Source: Niallia taxi
GTDB taxonomy: Bacteria; Bacillota; Bacilli; Bacillales; Cytobacillaceae
Direction: 5' to 3'
NCBI RefSeq assembly: GCF_004005475.1
Contig: NZ_RZTZ01000012.1
Location: 62,001-126,000, forward strand
DNA: 64,000 nucleotides
Positions within the stretch are counted from its first letter, which is position 1; each line of letters starts with the position of its first letter. Under the pieces are notes generated by a model. It was given only the letters and a program-made list of their open reading frames with translations. It did no database searches and was not told the DNA's origin. A program made the position numbers and the translations under genes. Shown here in pieces: positions 52,929-60,782 of this stretch.

Positions 52929-53019
52929 CGTTTCATTTCGTCCTCGCGCTTTCCGCGGGGTCTAGCCTTTCTTCCATATCCCTTAGTAGTCGAGTGTACT
53001 CCGCTCCATTCCACTAAGC
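52929..53019. repeat. Degenerate copy of a GC-rich interspersed Bacillus repeat
   Basis: A GC-rich island inside AT-rich spacer. The segments CTCGCGCTTTCCGCGGGG and AGTCGAGTGTACTCCGCTCC look like the two ends of an intergenic repeat that I recall from many Bacillaceae genomes; the usual GC-rich middle is shortened and altered. No ORF. The rest of the 52666-53049 gap is AT-rich and holds nothing I recognise. Confidence 0.5.
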
Positions 53020-53049
53020 TTTTTTAATTATAGTATTACAACTAAAAAC

Positions 53050-53104
53050 GTAAAAAAAAAACCGAGTTATTTAATCGACGGTTGATTAAATAACTCGGTT
53101 TTGA
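53050..53104 (-). terminator. Long terminator hairpin of SEDS gene (minus strand)
   Basis: ACCGAGTTATTTAATC (53061-53076) pairs with GATTAAATAACTCGGT (53084-53099); A9 on the left becomes a T tract for minus-strand transcripts. Confidence 0.92.
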
Positions 53105-53137
53105 TGCATACTCCATTATTTATGACCAAACCTCTTA

Positions 53138-54298
53138 TTAAACAGCAAGACGGGAAGAAAACATATAAGTACGATGATGATAACGAATGCTGAAGATGAG
53201 TCCCATTGCCATCATGTTTGTCATTAATGAGCTACCTCCATAACTGATAAAAGGTAATGGAATTCCTGTAATGGGAAGAAGCTGTATTGTCATTCCAACG
53301 TTTTCAAACACATGGAAAGCTATCATGCTGATAACACCTACACAAATATAAATGCTATAAGGGTCATTGGATATAAAGGCAGTTCGAGTCAAATGATAGA
53401 TGAGAAGGAAATAAAGAATAATAATAAGGCTTCCGCCAATAAAGCCGTATTCCTCCCCGATAATGGTGAATACAAAATCGGTATGTCTTTCAGGTATATA
53501 AACTTCGATATTACCAAGACCTTTTCCAGAAATAAGGCCTGACCCAATTGCCTGCAGGGACCAAACGAGTTGAAGGCCTGAATCCCCAGATTCAACAGGA
53601 TCGAGCCATGAATCAATTCGTTTAAATTGATAGTCTTCGATGTGCAAATATTTAAGCAGGAAGTCTCTGCCGTATATGGCTAAATATAAAATAAGGGATC
53701 CAAGTGAGAGGGCAGTTCCGTATATTGGGATGATAATTTTCCAAGTGATTCCTGATACAAGGATCATTCCTGCAAGAATTGCCATAAGTACTAAAGTAGT
53801 TCCTAAATCCTGAACAATAACAAGGGCAATTGGAATTCCTCCAGCTAATGCCATTTTGCACAAAAGGATAAAGTCTGTTTTGAATGTTGTGTAGATTGTC
53901 TTTTCATGGTGGTCATGCATTACCTTTGACAAAGCCATAATAGTAAATACCTTCATATACTCTGATGGCTGGATACTGCCGATACCTGGGATTACATACC
54001 AGCTTTGAGCGCCATTTCTTTGTGGTGTAAAATCAGTAATTGGGGCAAATACAAGTCCGACAAGAAGTGCGATACCTACCCCATAAAAAATCCAAGTCAG
54101 TTTTCTAAATTGTTCATTGTCAAAGTATGTGAGAACAGCGATGGCGATAGCTCCAATTCCATACCACATAAGCTGTGTAGGTAAGTATGCTTTGTTGGCA
54201 CTATAAATGGATACACAGCTTGTCAAACAAAAGAGCATGATTAGCAGACATAGGGTCCAATCGAATCTATCTGAAAATTGGTTACTTCTTCCTCGCAT
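53138..54298 (-). CDS. SEDS-family peptidoglycan glycosyltransferase (FtsW/RodA/SpoVE)
   Basis: Polytopic peptidoglycan polymerase of about ten helices, 386 residues. Family signatures: NGAQSWYVIPGIGSIQPSEY, IVQDLGTTLVLMAI, QLVWSLQAIGSGLISGKGLG, PERHTDFVFTIIGEEYGFIG and the terminal LPITGIPLPFISYGGSSL. The short termini and size favour a RodA-like protein over FtsW, but the partner class B PBP is not nearby, so the exact role (elongation, division or sporulation) is open. ATG at 54298; SD is weak (AAGGAGTTATC). Monocistronic. Confidence 0.9.
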   Translation of the reverse strand: MRGRSNQFSDRFDWTLCLLIMLFCLTSCVSIYSANKAYLPTQLMWYGIGAIAIAVLTYFDNEQFRKLTWIFYGVGIALLVGLVFAPITDFTPQRNGAQSWYVIPGIGSIQPSEYMKVFTIMALSKVMHDHHEKTIYTTFKTDFILLCKMALAGGIPIALVIVQDLGTTLVLMAILAGMILVSGITWKIIIPIYGTALSLGSLILYLAIYGRDFLLKYLHIEDYQFKRIDSWLDPVESGDSGLQLVWSLQAIGSGLISGKGLGNIEVYIPERHTDFVFTIIGEEYGFIGGSLIIILYFLLIYHLTRTAFISNDPYSIYICVGVISMIAFHVFENVGMTIQLLPITGIPLPFISYGGSSLMTNMMAMGLIFSIRYHHRTYMFSSRLAV

Positions 54299-54423
54299 AA
54301 GATAACTCCTTATATAACTAAAAAATGAAGTGCTATTACTTAGACGGATAGTTTTGAAAAATAGTTTCCATTTTTTGATAATATCGAAAAGATTTTAAAC
54401 TTTACTTAAGTGGAAAGGAAAAA

Positions 54424-54475
54424 AGAAAAACGCTGCATTAGAACAAGTTCATTGAATTCTAATACAACGTTTTTG
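54424..54475 (-). terminator. Terminator of mgtE (minus strand)
   Basis: CTGCATTAGAA and TTCTAATACAAC arms pair imperfectly and AAACG / CGTTT closes the stem; on the minus strand a T-rich tail follows. Confidence 0.75.
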
Positions 54476-54478
54476 TGT

Positions 54479-55837
54479 TTACATAAGATGCTTGAGGAAG
54501 GCACTTGCAATACCGAAATAAATAAACAAAGAAAAAATATCATTTAATGTAGTAATAAGTGGACCTGATGCCACTGCTGGATCAATCTTAAAGCGATATA
54601 AAATCAACGGAATGATTGTACCAGACAGTGTGCCGATAATAAGTGTAAAGAAAAGGGAGCATCCAACAACAAATCCTAAGACAGGGCTTCCTTGCCATAC
54701 ATATGCTATTAATGTGATGATTATGCCACATGTTGCTCCAATTATAAGGCCGACAAGTAATTCTCTAAAGATTACCTTTGTAACAATCCGTTTATTAATC
54801 GTATTAGAGATTAATCCACGTACAATCACTGCGAGTGATTGTGTTCCAGTATTACCGGTCATTCCGGAAATCATCGGCATGAAAAAGGATAATGCCACTG
54901 CTTTACTGAGAATATCCTCATAAGAACTGATAATACTGCCTGACACTATGCCGATAAACAGGAGCAAAATAAGCCATGGCAGTCTGCGGTATGCTGCGAT
55001 ATGTGCTTTCGTATCAAAGTCTATATCCTTACCACCGGCAGATAATTTTTGAATATCTTCATCGGCCTCTTGAATAACAACGTCAATGATATCATCGACA
55101 GTTATAATACCCATCAGCATATTTTCTTCATCGACGACAGGAATGGCTAAAAAGTCATACTTTTGAATGATATGAGCAACCTGCTCCTGGTCTTCCGTAA
55201 CAGAAACACTGATGACCCGCTCATACATAATGTCCATGATTTTATCCTGCGGTTCGGCAATTAATAAGTCTCGATAGGAAACAACACCAACCAATTGTCT
55301 TTTTTGATTGATAACATAAAGGTAGCTTAATGTTTCTGCGAAATCTGCAAAGCTTTTCAGTTTATCAACTGCTTCCCTTGTTGTGTAATAGTCGCGTATC
55401 CATACGAAACGGTTTGTCATCATGCGACCGGCTGTTTCATCCGGATAATTCATCAAGTTTTGGACGATGATAGACTCTTCTTTTTTCATGCCGGAAAGCA
55501 ATTGCTCTGTTGTTTCTGGTGAAAGCTCATTAAGAAGTGACGCGAGGTCGTCATTGTCCATTAAATCAAGAACCTTACCAGTTTTTTCAACGCCAAGCTT
55601 ATTTAATATATCAAGCTGCTCTTCCTTATTAATCTCTTCGAGCAGGTTTGCTAATAAATCTGTGTTAAGAAAAAGGAGAAAGCGGGTCCTATGCTTATCG
55701 GGGAGTGTTTCGTAAATTTGCGCAATATCATAGGGCTGAAGCTCGTCTATAATAGTCTCAAACTCTGCCTTTTTGTTTTCTTTCAGTGTTTTAATGATGT
55801 GAAGTGTGATTTGATTAACTGACATATTTTGTATCAT
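54479..55837 (-). CDS. mgtE: Magnesium transporter MgtE
   Basis: Mg2+ channel/transporter, about 452 residues. N-terminal MgtE_N superhelix (about 15-125: LQPYDIAQIYETLP, EEQLDILNKLG), CBS pair (about 130-250: VVSYRDLLIAEPQDKIMDIM, GIITVDDIIDVVIQEADED), a plug helix, then five TM helices with RLPWLILLLFIGIVSG, MPMISGMTGNTGTQSLAVIV (selectivity region) and DPAVASGPLITTLNDIFSL. I start at ATG 55837, which has AAAGGAG eight bases ahead, rather than GTG 55846. No M-box riboswitch was recognised in the 190 bases upstream. Confidence 0.95.
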   Translation of the reverse strand: MIQNMSVNQITLHIIKTLKENKKAEFETIIDELQPYDIAQIYETLPDKHRTRFLLFLNTDLLANLLEEINKEEQLDILNKLGVEKTGKVLDLMDNDDLASLLNELSPETTEQLLSGMKKEESIIVQNLMNYPDETAGRMMTNRFVWIRDYYTTREAVDKLKSFADFAETLSYLYVINQKRQLVGVVSYRDLLIAEPQDKIMDIMYERVISVSVTEDQEQVAHIIQKYDFLAIPVVDEENMLMGIITVDDIIDVVIQEADEDIQKLSAGGKDIDFDTKAHIAAYRRLPWLILLLFIGIVSGSIISSYEDILSKAVALSFFMPMISGMTGNTGTQSLAVIVRGLISNTINKRIVTKVIFRELLVGLIIGATCGIIITLIAYVWQGSPVLGFVVGCSLFFTLIIGTLSGTIIPLILYRFKIDPAVASGPLITTLNDIFSLFIYFGIASAFLKHLM

Positions 55838-55972
55838 ACTTCCCACTCCTTTCCGCCGAAGTCATAGTTGTTTAATACCCTGTACTATTATATGAAATAA
55901 ACACCAAGAATGAAATGGATATTTTTATAACGCAGTGCTGTAAAAAGTATGTTAAGTTTTCTGACAATTAAC

Positions 55973-56000
55973 TTGCCGTCAAATGAGATTCGGTTAATAT
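55973..56000 (+). promoter_or_regulatory. Promoter of purine-riboswitch transcript
   Basis: TTGCCG (55973-55978), 16-base spacer, TAATAT (55995-56000); start of transcription would fall about 25 bases before the aptamer. Confidence 0.5.
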
Positions 56001-56030
56001 TATCATATAAATATTATTTTAATTATGTTA

Positions 56031-56099
56031 TTTTCGTATATCCTTAATAATTGGTTTAAGGGTCTCTACTTAGAAACCGTAAATTTCTAGCTACGAAAA
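56031..56099 (+). ncRNA. Purine (guanine-type) riboswitch aptamer
   Basis: Three-way junction of the purine riboswitch class. P1 TTTTCGTA (56031-56038) / TACGAAAA (56092-56099); J1/2 TAT; P2 CCTTAA (56042-56047) / TTAAGG (56056-56061) with loop ending TTGG; J2/3 GTCTCTAC (56062-56069) with the conserved UCUAC; P3 TAGAAA / TTTCTA capped by CCGTAAA (56077-56083), whose CC can pair with the loop-2 GG. The base before P1's 3' strand is C56091, equivalent to C74, which specifies guanine-like ligands. Deviations: UAU instead of UAA in J1/2, a shorter L2, and G at the A73 position. Confidence 0.8.
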
Positions 56100-56135
56100 A
56101 ACAGGCTTTGTATGCTTGTTTTTTCGTAGCTTTTT
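56090..56135 (+). terminator. Riboswitch expression platform: terminator sharing P1 strand
   Basis: GCTACGAAAAAACA (56090-56103) pairs perfectly with TGTTTTTTCGTAGC (56117-56130), followed by T5. Its 5' arm contains the whole 3' strand of aptamer P1, so aptamer closure and terminator are mutually exclusive: bound ligand should prevent termination (ON switch). Confidence 0.85.
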
Positions 56136-56159
56136 ATGTTTAAAAGGGGGAATGGGACA

Positions 56160-57494
56160 ATGTCCACAATACTAATACAAAATGCGCAAATCGTTACAAT
56201 GAATGCAGAAGAGACAATAGTTACTGGGGATATCTTAATTGAAAATGACCGTATTAAGGAGATCGGTCAAGGACTCCATGCTGCTAGTGCAGATAAAATT
56301 ATTGATGCAGCAAATCACACAGTAATACCAGGATTTGTACAAACACATATTCATTTATGTCAGACCTTATTCAGAGGCAAAGGAGATGATTTAGAGCTGA
56401 TGGATTGGCTTCGCAAAAGAATTTGGCCACTAGAGGCAGCTCATGATCAGGAGTCCATCTATTATTCGGCAATGCTTGGCATCGGAGAGCTGGTGGAAAG
56501 TGGTACGACAACAATTGTTGATATGGAAACCGTTCATCATGCAGATTTTGCTTTTCAAGCTATTGCCGAAAGCGGAATTAGGGCTGTTTCTGGAAAAGTA
56601 ATGATGGATAAGGGAAGTGAAGTGCCAGCAGCTCTTCAGGAGAAAACAGCAGATTCCATCCAGCAAAGTGTTGATTTACTAGAAAAGTGGGATCAGTTTG
56701 ATGACGGTAGAATACAATATGCATTTTCCCCAAGGTTTGTCGTGTCCTGTACAGAGGAGCTTTTAAAGGAAGTAAAGGTGCTTTCCGATAAATATAAGAC
56801 ATTTGTTCATACACATGCCTCAGAGAATAAAACGGAGATTGAAATCGTCCAACAAGAAACAGGGATGAGGAATGTCGTCTATCTCGACCACTTAGGCCTT
56901 GCGAATGATCGCCTCATTTTAGCTCATTGCATTTGGTTGGATGAAGAAGAAAAAAGAATCATTAAAGAAAAAGGTGTTCATGTAAGTCATTGCCCTGGAT
57001 CAAATTTAAAGCTCGCTTCAGGCATTGCAGAAACGCCACATCTATTGCATAATCATGCCTCTGTCAGTCTTGGGGCAGATGGTGCTCCGTGCAATAATAA
57101 CCTCGATATGTTCAACGAAATGAGGTTGGCTGCATTAATACAAAAGCCCATCCACGGACCAACAGCCATGGATGCAAGAACAGTATTTCGGATGGCAACA
57201 ATCGGCGGAGCAAAAGCTGTTGGACTTGAAACGGAAATCGGCAGTATAGAGGTTGGTAAAAAGGCTGATATTGCCATTTTAAACTTACAGAACTTCCATA
57301 CGTATCCTTCCTATGATGTTGATCCAGTTTCAAGAATTGTCTATTCAGCAACAAGAGCTGACGTTGTTACAACCATTATTAACGGCCGAATTATCATGGA
57401 AAACAAAATTATGCGAACAATGGATAAACAAATTATATTAAAAGAAGCAGACACTAGTATTAGAAGATTGCTTAAAAGGACAAATATCGTGTAG
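56160..57494 (+). CDS. Amidohydrolase, purine-type deaminase (TRZ/ATZ, MtaD-like family)
   Basis: Zinc-dependent cytosolic deaminase, 444 residues. Metal ligands are seen as QTHIH (His63, His65), VHTHASE (His219), ILAHCIW (His256) and GADGAP (Asp307); NNLDMFNEMR and the N- and C-terminal beta-sandwich complete the fold. The segment LCQTLFRGKGDDLELMDWL resembles methylthioadenosine/adenosylhomocysteine or 5'-deoxyadenosine deaminases, and related enzymes act on guanine or 8-oxoguanine. ATG 56160 follows AAAAGGGGG; the open frame eight codons further up lacks an SD. The guanine-type riboswitch immediately upstream suggests a guanine-like substrate; that is inference. Confidence 0.85.
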   Translation: MSTILIQNAQIVTMNAEETIVTGDILIENDRIKEIGQGLHAASADKIIDAANHTVIPGFVQTHIHLCQTLFRGKGDDLELMDWLRKRIWPLEAAHDQESIYYSAMLGIGELVESGTTTIVDMETVHHADFAFQAIAESGIRAVSGKVMMDKGSEVPAALQEKTADSIQQSVDLLEKWDQFDDGRIQYAFSPRFVVSCTEELLKEVKVLSDKYKTFVHTHASENKTEIEIVQQETGMRNVVYLDHLGLANDRLILAHCIWLDEEEKRIIKEKGVHVSHCPGSNLKLASGIAETPHLLHNHASVSLGADGAPCNNNLDMFNEMRLAALIQKPIHGPTAMDARTVFRMATIGGAKAVGLETEIGSIEVGKKADIAILNLQNFHTYPSYDVDPVSRIVYSATRADVVTTIINGRIIMENKIMRTMDKQIILKEADTSIRRLLKRTNIV

Positions 57495-57564
57495 GGGGTA
57501 ATGTTTAAATTTTTTTCTAAGAAACAATATATATCTCTTCTTCTTTGATTATTGTCAAAGGTGT

Positions 57565-57597
57565 AAAACCGTCTTAAAATGGAGGCGGTTTTTTTTA
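57565..57597 (+). terminator. Terminator after amidohydrolase gene
   Basis: AAAACCGTCT pairs with AGGCGGTTTT (one G-U), followed by more T. Confidence 0.85.
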
Positions 57598-57864
57598 GTG
57601 AAGATTACAACCATATGTCATTTTTTATATTGTTCCGATAATTATATAAAACACTGGAGATAACTTGTATAATGTAATGGAAAATGGCATCTGTTTGTAT
57701 CTTTCTTTTTATATTTGGAAAGCATACAGGAGAAATAATACCTGAGAATTTGTTTACATTAGAGTGAAATATCATTTAAGAGCTATTTTAATTTGTTTTT
57801 GATAAACTGAAGTGGATAAAAAGTATCTATTTATTTATTGCTTAAAGTGTTTAGGGGGTACTTT
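57598..57864. other. AT-rich gap before unknown protein gene
   Basis: No gene, RNA motif or clear operator seen; presumably carries the promoter of the next gene. Confidence 0.5.
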
Positions 57865-58644
57865 ATGAAAAAAGGCAATCATGATATCCGGGATGTAGTG
57901 TATATCCATTTGCATGAAAAGGAACGATTTGTTCTCTCATATGGGATAGAATTTTATGAATTTTATCATTTTTTAGCTCAATCTATTTCGTCCATCTTAC
58001 TGTTGAAGCATCAGTTTGATGATGGTGAATTACATACACATACAATGTTCGATTATGTTCCCGAACAGAAATTAGCGAAGCTGGCTAAAGAGGATGTTTA
58101 TGGCTATGGGGATTTTGCGTGGATTGATTTTGAAGAAACGGAGGCATTAGATGTTCTTCATGGACAGACAATTGCAGAGCTCCTCTTTCTTGCTCATAAA
58201 AGAGATCACTTGAAGGCTCCTTTTTATCAGCATCTCAACAATCAATTTGTATACCTTGCCCATGATGATGGCTGGTTTAATAAGACATATTACAAAAATC
58301 TTCCTATGTTTTATTCTTTTTTCGGTGAGGTAATAAGTCAGAAATTAAACCGTCTAAAAGCAGACAAAACACTGTTCGGGGTTAAGAAAAAACGCATCTT
58401 CACACCGTTAAGTCAACAAGGAGTATTATTGTTGAAGGAGATGATGAAGGAAGGAATGGTACTTTCCATTCGAAAGGCAAGTCAAAACAGGATGCGCATT
58501 GAAATACCTATCTGGGTTATCGGCGACTTTGCGAATATGGACGATATGTATGAGGAATACGAGAAAAGAAGCAAACAAGGCAATGTGGACGGTAAACTTG
58601 TTTATGATAAAAGGACGAAGGAATGGGAAGTAATCATTAATTAA
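57865..58644 (+). CDS. Conserved-looking protein of unknown function
   Basis: 259 residues, no signal peptide or TM helix, so probably cytoplasmic. I do not recognise a family. The sequence is rich in aromatic residues and His (for example FYEFYHFLAQSIS, FWxx-like DDGWFNKTYYKNLPMFYSFF), and the last 60 residues (KRIFTPLSQQGVLLLKEMMK, RMRIEIPIWVIGDF) look like a small alpha/beta or winged-helix unit with DMYEEYEKRSKQGNV after it. I use ATG 57865 behind TTAGGGGGTAC; the frame extends nine codons upstream to a TTG without an SD. It is followed closely by sfsA, probably in one transcript. Confidence 0.75.
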   Translation: MKKGNHDIRDVVYIHLHEKERFVLSYGIEFYEFYHFLAQSISSILLLKHQFDDGELHTHTMFDYVPEQKLAKLAKEDVYGYGDFAWIDFEETEALDVLHGQTIAELLFLAHKRDHLKAPFYQHLNNQFVYLAHDDGWFNKTYYKNLPMFYSFFGEVISQKLNRLKADKTLFGVKKKRIFTPLSQQGVLLLKEMMKEGMVLSIRKASQNRMRIEIPIWVIGDFANMDDMYEEYEKRSKQGNVDGKLVYDKRTKEWEVIIN

Positions 58645-58661
58645 AAAGACAGGTGAGCAGT

Positions 58662-59399
58662 TTGAGTAGGGATATTTCTGAAGCCTTTCCGCAAAAGCTT
58701 GTCAAAATGGTGTTTAAAGAAAGGCCCAATCGCTTTATTCTTCATTGTCTATATAAAGGATCAATAGAAGTTGTTCATTTAGCTGATCCAGGCAGATTGA
58801 AGGAATTATTACAAAAAGATACAGCAGTATATGTGCTTCCAAGCACAAACCCTAATAGAAAAACGAAGTGGACTGCTGTTCTTGTCGAGTATGAAGGGAT
58901 TTTTGTTTCTATAAATACAACGTACCCGAATAAGCTTATTGAAAGGGTGTTGAAAAATTTTGCACTTCCAGAGTTGTCTTCATACGAATGGAAAAAATCA
59001 GAGTTTGTTTATGGGCATTCAAGATGGGACTTTATGTTGGAGGATGAAGCAGGCAACGGGCTTCTGTTAGAGGTAAAAAGCGTCACACTTGCACATGGCA
59101 GAATTGGAATGTTTCCAGATGCAGTCACGGCAAGGGGAGCAAAGCATGTACAAGAGCTTGCGGCCATTGCGAAGCAGGGAGAGTGGCAAACAGCTATCCT
59201 ATTTGTTGTACAGCGGGAGGATGTCGATCTGGTTACAGCCGCAGCGCATATTGATCCGTTTTTTGCACAATGCTTGGAGCAAGCAGAAAAGGCTGGCGTA
59301 AGGCTGATGGCATATACTTGTGATATGTCCTTAGAGGGGATTCAGCTTTCCCGTTCAATTCCCGTCCAGCTTGATAAAAAAATGCTTGATATTAGCTAA
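58662..59399 (+). CDS. sfsA: SfsA family protein (sugar fermentation stimulation / nuclease-like)
   Basis: Soluble protein of about 245 residues. The order RPNRFILHC, VVHLADPGRLKELL (the conserved HxxxPGRL-like segment), FVSINTTYPNKLIER and the PD-(D/E)xK-like core YGHSRWDFMLEDE ... LLLEVKSVTL with FPDAVTARGAKHVQEL identify SfsA. The fold is nuclease-like and DNA binding is reported for the E. coli protein; physiological role in Bacilli is unknown. Start: AGGTGAG at 58651-58657 points to TTG 58662, although spacing is short; GTG 58653 is an alternative. Confidence 0.9.
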   Translation: MSRDISEAFPQKLVKMVFKERPNRFILHCLYKGSIEVVHLADPGRLKELLQKDTAVYVLPSTNPNRKTKWTAVLVEYEGIFVSINTTYPNKLIERVLKNFALPELSSYEWKKSEFVYGHSRWDFMLEDEAGNGLLLEVKSVTLAHGRIGMFPDAVTARGAKHVQELAAIAKQGEWQTAILFVVQREDVDLVTAAAHIDPFFAQCLEQAEKAGVRLMAYTCDMSLEGIQLSRSIPVQLDKKMLDIS

Positions 59400-59402
59400 C
59401 GG

Positions 59403-59434
59403 TGAACGTTCAATTAGTGTATAATCAACGTTGA
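59403..59434 (+). promoter_or_regulatory. Two palindromes around the -10 of the btu transcript
   Basis: TGAACGTTCA (59403-59412) and TCAACGTTGA (59425-59434) are perfect 10-bp palindromes whose centres are 22 bp apart; TATAAT (59420-59425) lies between them. Possibly sites for an unknown regulator, beyond riboswitch control. Confidence 0.4.
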
Positions 59435-59454
59435 TGAAAAATGAAAAAGATAGA

Positions 59455-59640
59455 GAATGGTGCTTGTTGTTTGGAAAGCAAGCTTAAAAGGGAAGCTGGT
59501 GAAAATCCAGCGCGGTCCCGCCACTGTAAATGACTGCTTTTTAGCATATATGCCACTGTAATTGTATGGGAAGGCGCAAAAAGCAATAGTCATGAGTCAG
59601 GAGACCTGCCATTCATCTATGCACCTTAAAATGCCTACGA
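59455..59640 (+). ncRNA. Cobalamin (B12) riboswitch aptamer
   Basis: Contains the conserved B12-box landmarks in order: GGGAAGCTGGTGAAAATCC (59480-59498 region), GCGGTCCCGCCACTGTAA, and further on GAGTCAGGAGACCTGCC (59594-59610). These are diagnostic of the adenosylcobalamin-binding aptamer class. It precedes the btuFCD-pduO operon. Confidence 0.95.
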
Positions 59641-59719
59641 GGATAGGATGGTGTGGAGCGCGATTTTTATAATGAAGGTCCTTCCCGGAGTCTGTCCAAA
59701 AAAGGAAAACATGAGCTCT

Positions 59720-59764
59720 CACACTTCTTTTATGCATTATGCTATTGATAAGTGTGTTTTTTTA
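59720..59764 (+). terminator. Terminator of the cobalamin riboswitch
   Basis: CACACTT (59720-59726) pairs with AAGTGTG (59750-59756), followed by T7 or more; lies between aptamer and btuF, so control is probably by premature termination when B12 is bound. Confidence 0.8.
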
Positions 59765-59822
59765 TGTGTTCAAAAAGACTGACTCCTTTTTATTTTTCCG
59801 AACATGAAAGGGAGGAAGAGAG

Positions 59823-60782
59823 ATGAAAAAGTACTATTCATTATTTTGCGGAGCATTACTTGCATGCTTAGTTTTAGCTGGGTGTGGACAAGCTTCCGAC
59901 AATGAAAATAATGGCCAGAAAAAATCAGAACAGACAGAGGCTGCTTTTCCTGTCACTATTAAGGACGCAATCAATCAAGAGGTTGTTATTGATGACAAGC
60001 CAGAAAAAATCGTGTCATTAATACCAAGTAATACAGAGGTAGCTTTTGCACTTGGAGTCGGTGATGAGGTAGTTGGTGTTTCTGAAAGTGATGACTACCC
60101 TAGTGAAACAACAGATATTGATAAAGTAGCAGGTATGGAGTTAAATGTGGAGAAAACTATTTCATTAGATCCTGATTTAGTTCTTGCACATGAGTCTGTA
60201 GCTGATACATGGGCAGATGGATTACAACAGCTAAGAGATGCTGGAATAGATGTGCTTGTTGTTAATGATGCGACTGATTTTGATGGTGTTTACGAAAGCA
60301 TTGAGATGATTGGTGAAGCAGTTGGGGAGGAAGCGAAAGCAGAAGAAGTGGTTGAAGGTATGAAGGATGATATCGCTTCTATTAAAGACAAGGCTGCAAG
60401 CATCCCTGCTAAAGACAAAAAGGATGTTTATGTAGAGGTTAGTCCTGCCCCTGATGCATTTACAACAGGAAAGGATACATTCATGCAAGAAATGATTGAT
60501 ACAATCAATGCAACGAATGTTATTAAGGAAACTGGCTGGGTTCAGGTTGACCAGGAAGCAGTCATTGAGGCGGATCCAGATGTCGTTATTACAACATATG
60601 GCAGCATTTCACCAGATCCTGTTGGGCAAGTAACGAAGCGAGATGGCTGGGAAAATGTAACGGCAGTAAAGGACAAGCAAATAGTAGAAGTTGATGAAGA
60701 CCTTGTTTCCCGTTCAGGTCCAAGGCTTGCACAAGGAATACAGGAATTTGCGAAGGCAGTATATCCGGATGTTTTTAAATAA
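59823..60782 (+). CDS. btuF: Cobalamin-binding lipoprotein (BtuF)
   Basis: Extracellular binding protein for B12 or corrinoids, 319 residues. Lipobox VLAGC (Cys21), acidic and serine-rich linker, then a BtuF/FepB fold: EKIVSLIPSNTEVAFALGVG, VVGVSESDDYPSET, VEKTISLDPDLVLAHES, DAFTTGKDTFMQEMI and IEADPDVVITTYGS. ATG at 59823 follows GGGAGGAAGAG. The B12 riboswitch immediately upstream supports cobalamin over siderophore as ligand. Its end overlaps btuC by 14 bases. Confidence 0.93.
   Translation: MKKYYSLFCGALLACLVLAGCGQASDNENNGQKKSEQTEAAFPVTIKDAINQEVVIDDKPEKIVSLIPSNTEVAFALGVGDEVVGVSESDDYPSETTDIDKVAGMELNVEKTISLDPDLVLAHESVADTWADGLQQLRDAGIDVLVVNDATDFDGVYESIEMIGEAVGEEAKAEEVVEGMKDDIASIKDKAASIPAKDKKDVYVEVSPAPDAFTTGKDTFMQEMIDTINATNVIKETGWVQVDQEAVIEADPDVVITTYGSISPDPVGQVTKRDGWENVTAVKDKQIVEVDEDLVSRSGPRLAQGIQEFAKAVYPDVFK

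Noticed and set aside
55838-56030. M-box Mg2+ riboswitch before mgtE (minus strand)
   Set aside because: The conserved M-box core sequences are absent and the space is mostly AT-rich.
59403-59412. LexA/SOS box at TGAACGTTCA
   Set aside because: GAAC and GTTC are directly abutted; the LexA site needs a 4-base spacer.
60691-60768. 26-residue N-terminal extension of btuC
   Set aside because: It would overlap btuF by about 90 bases and has no family support.
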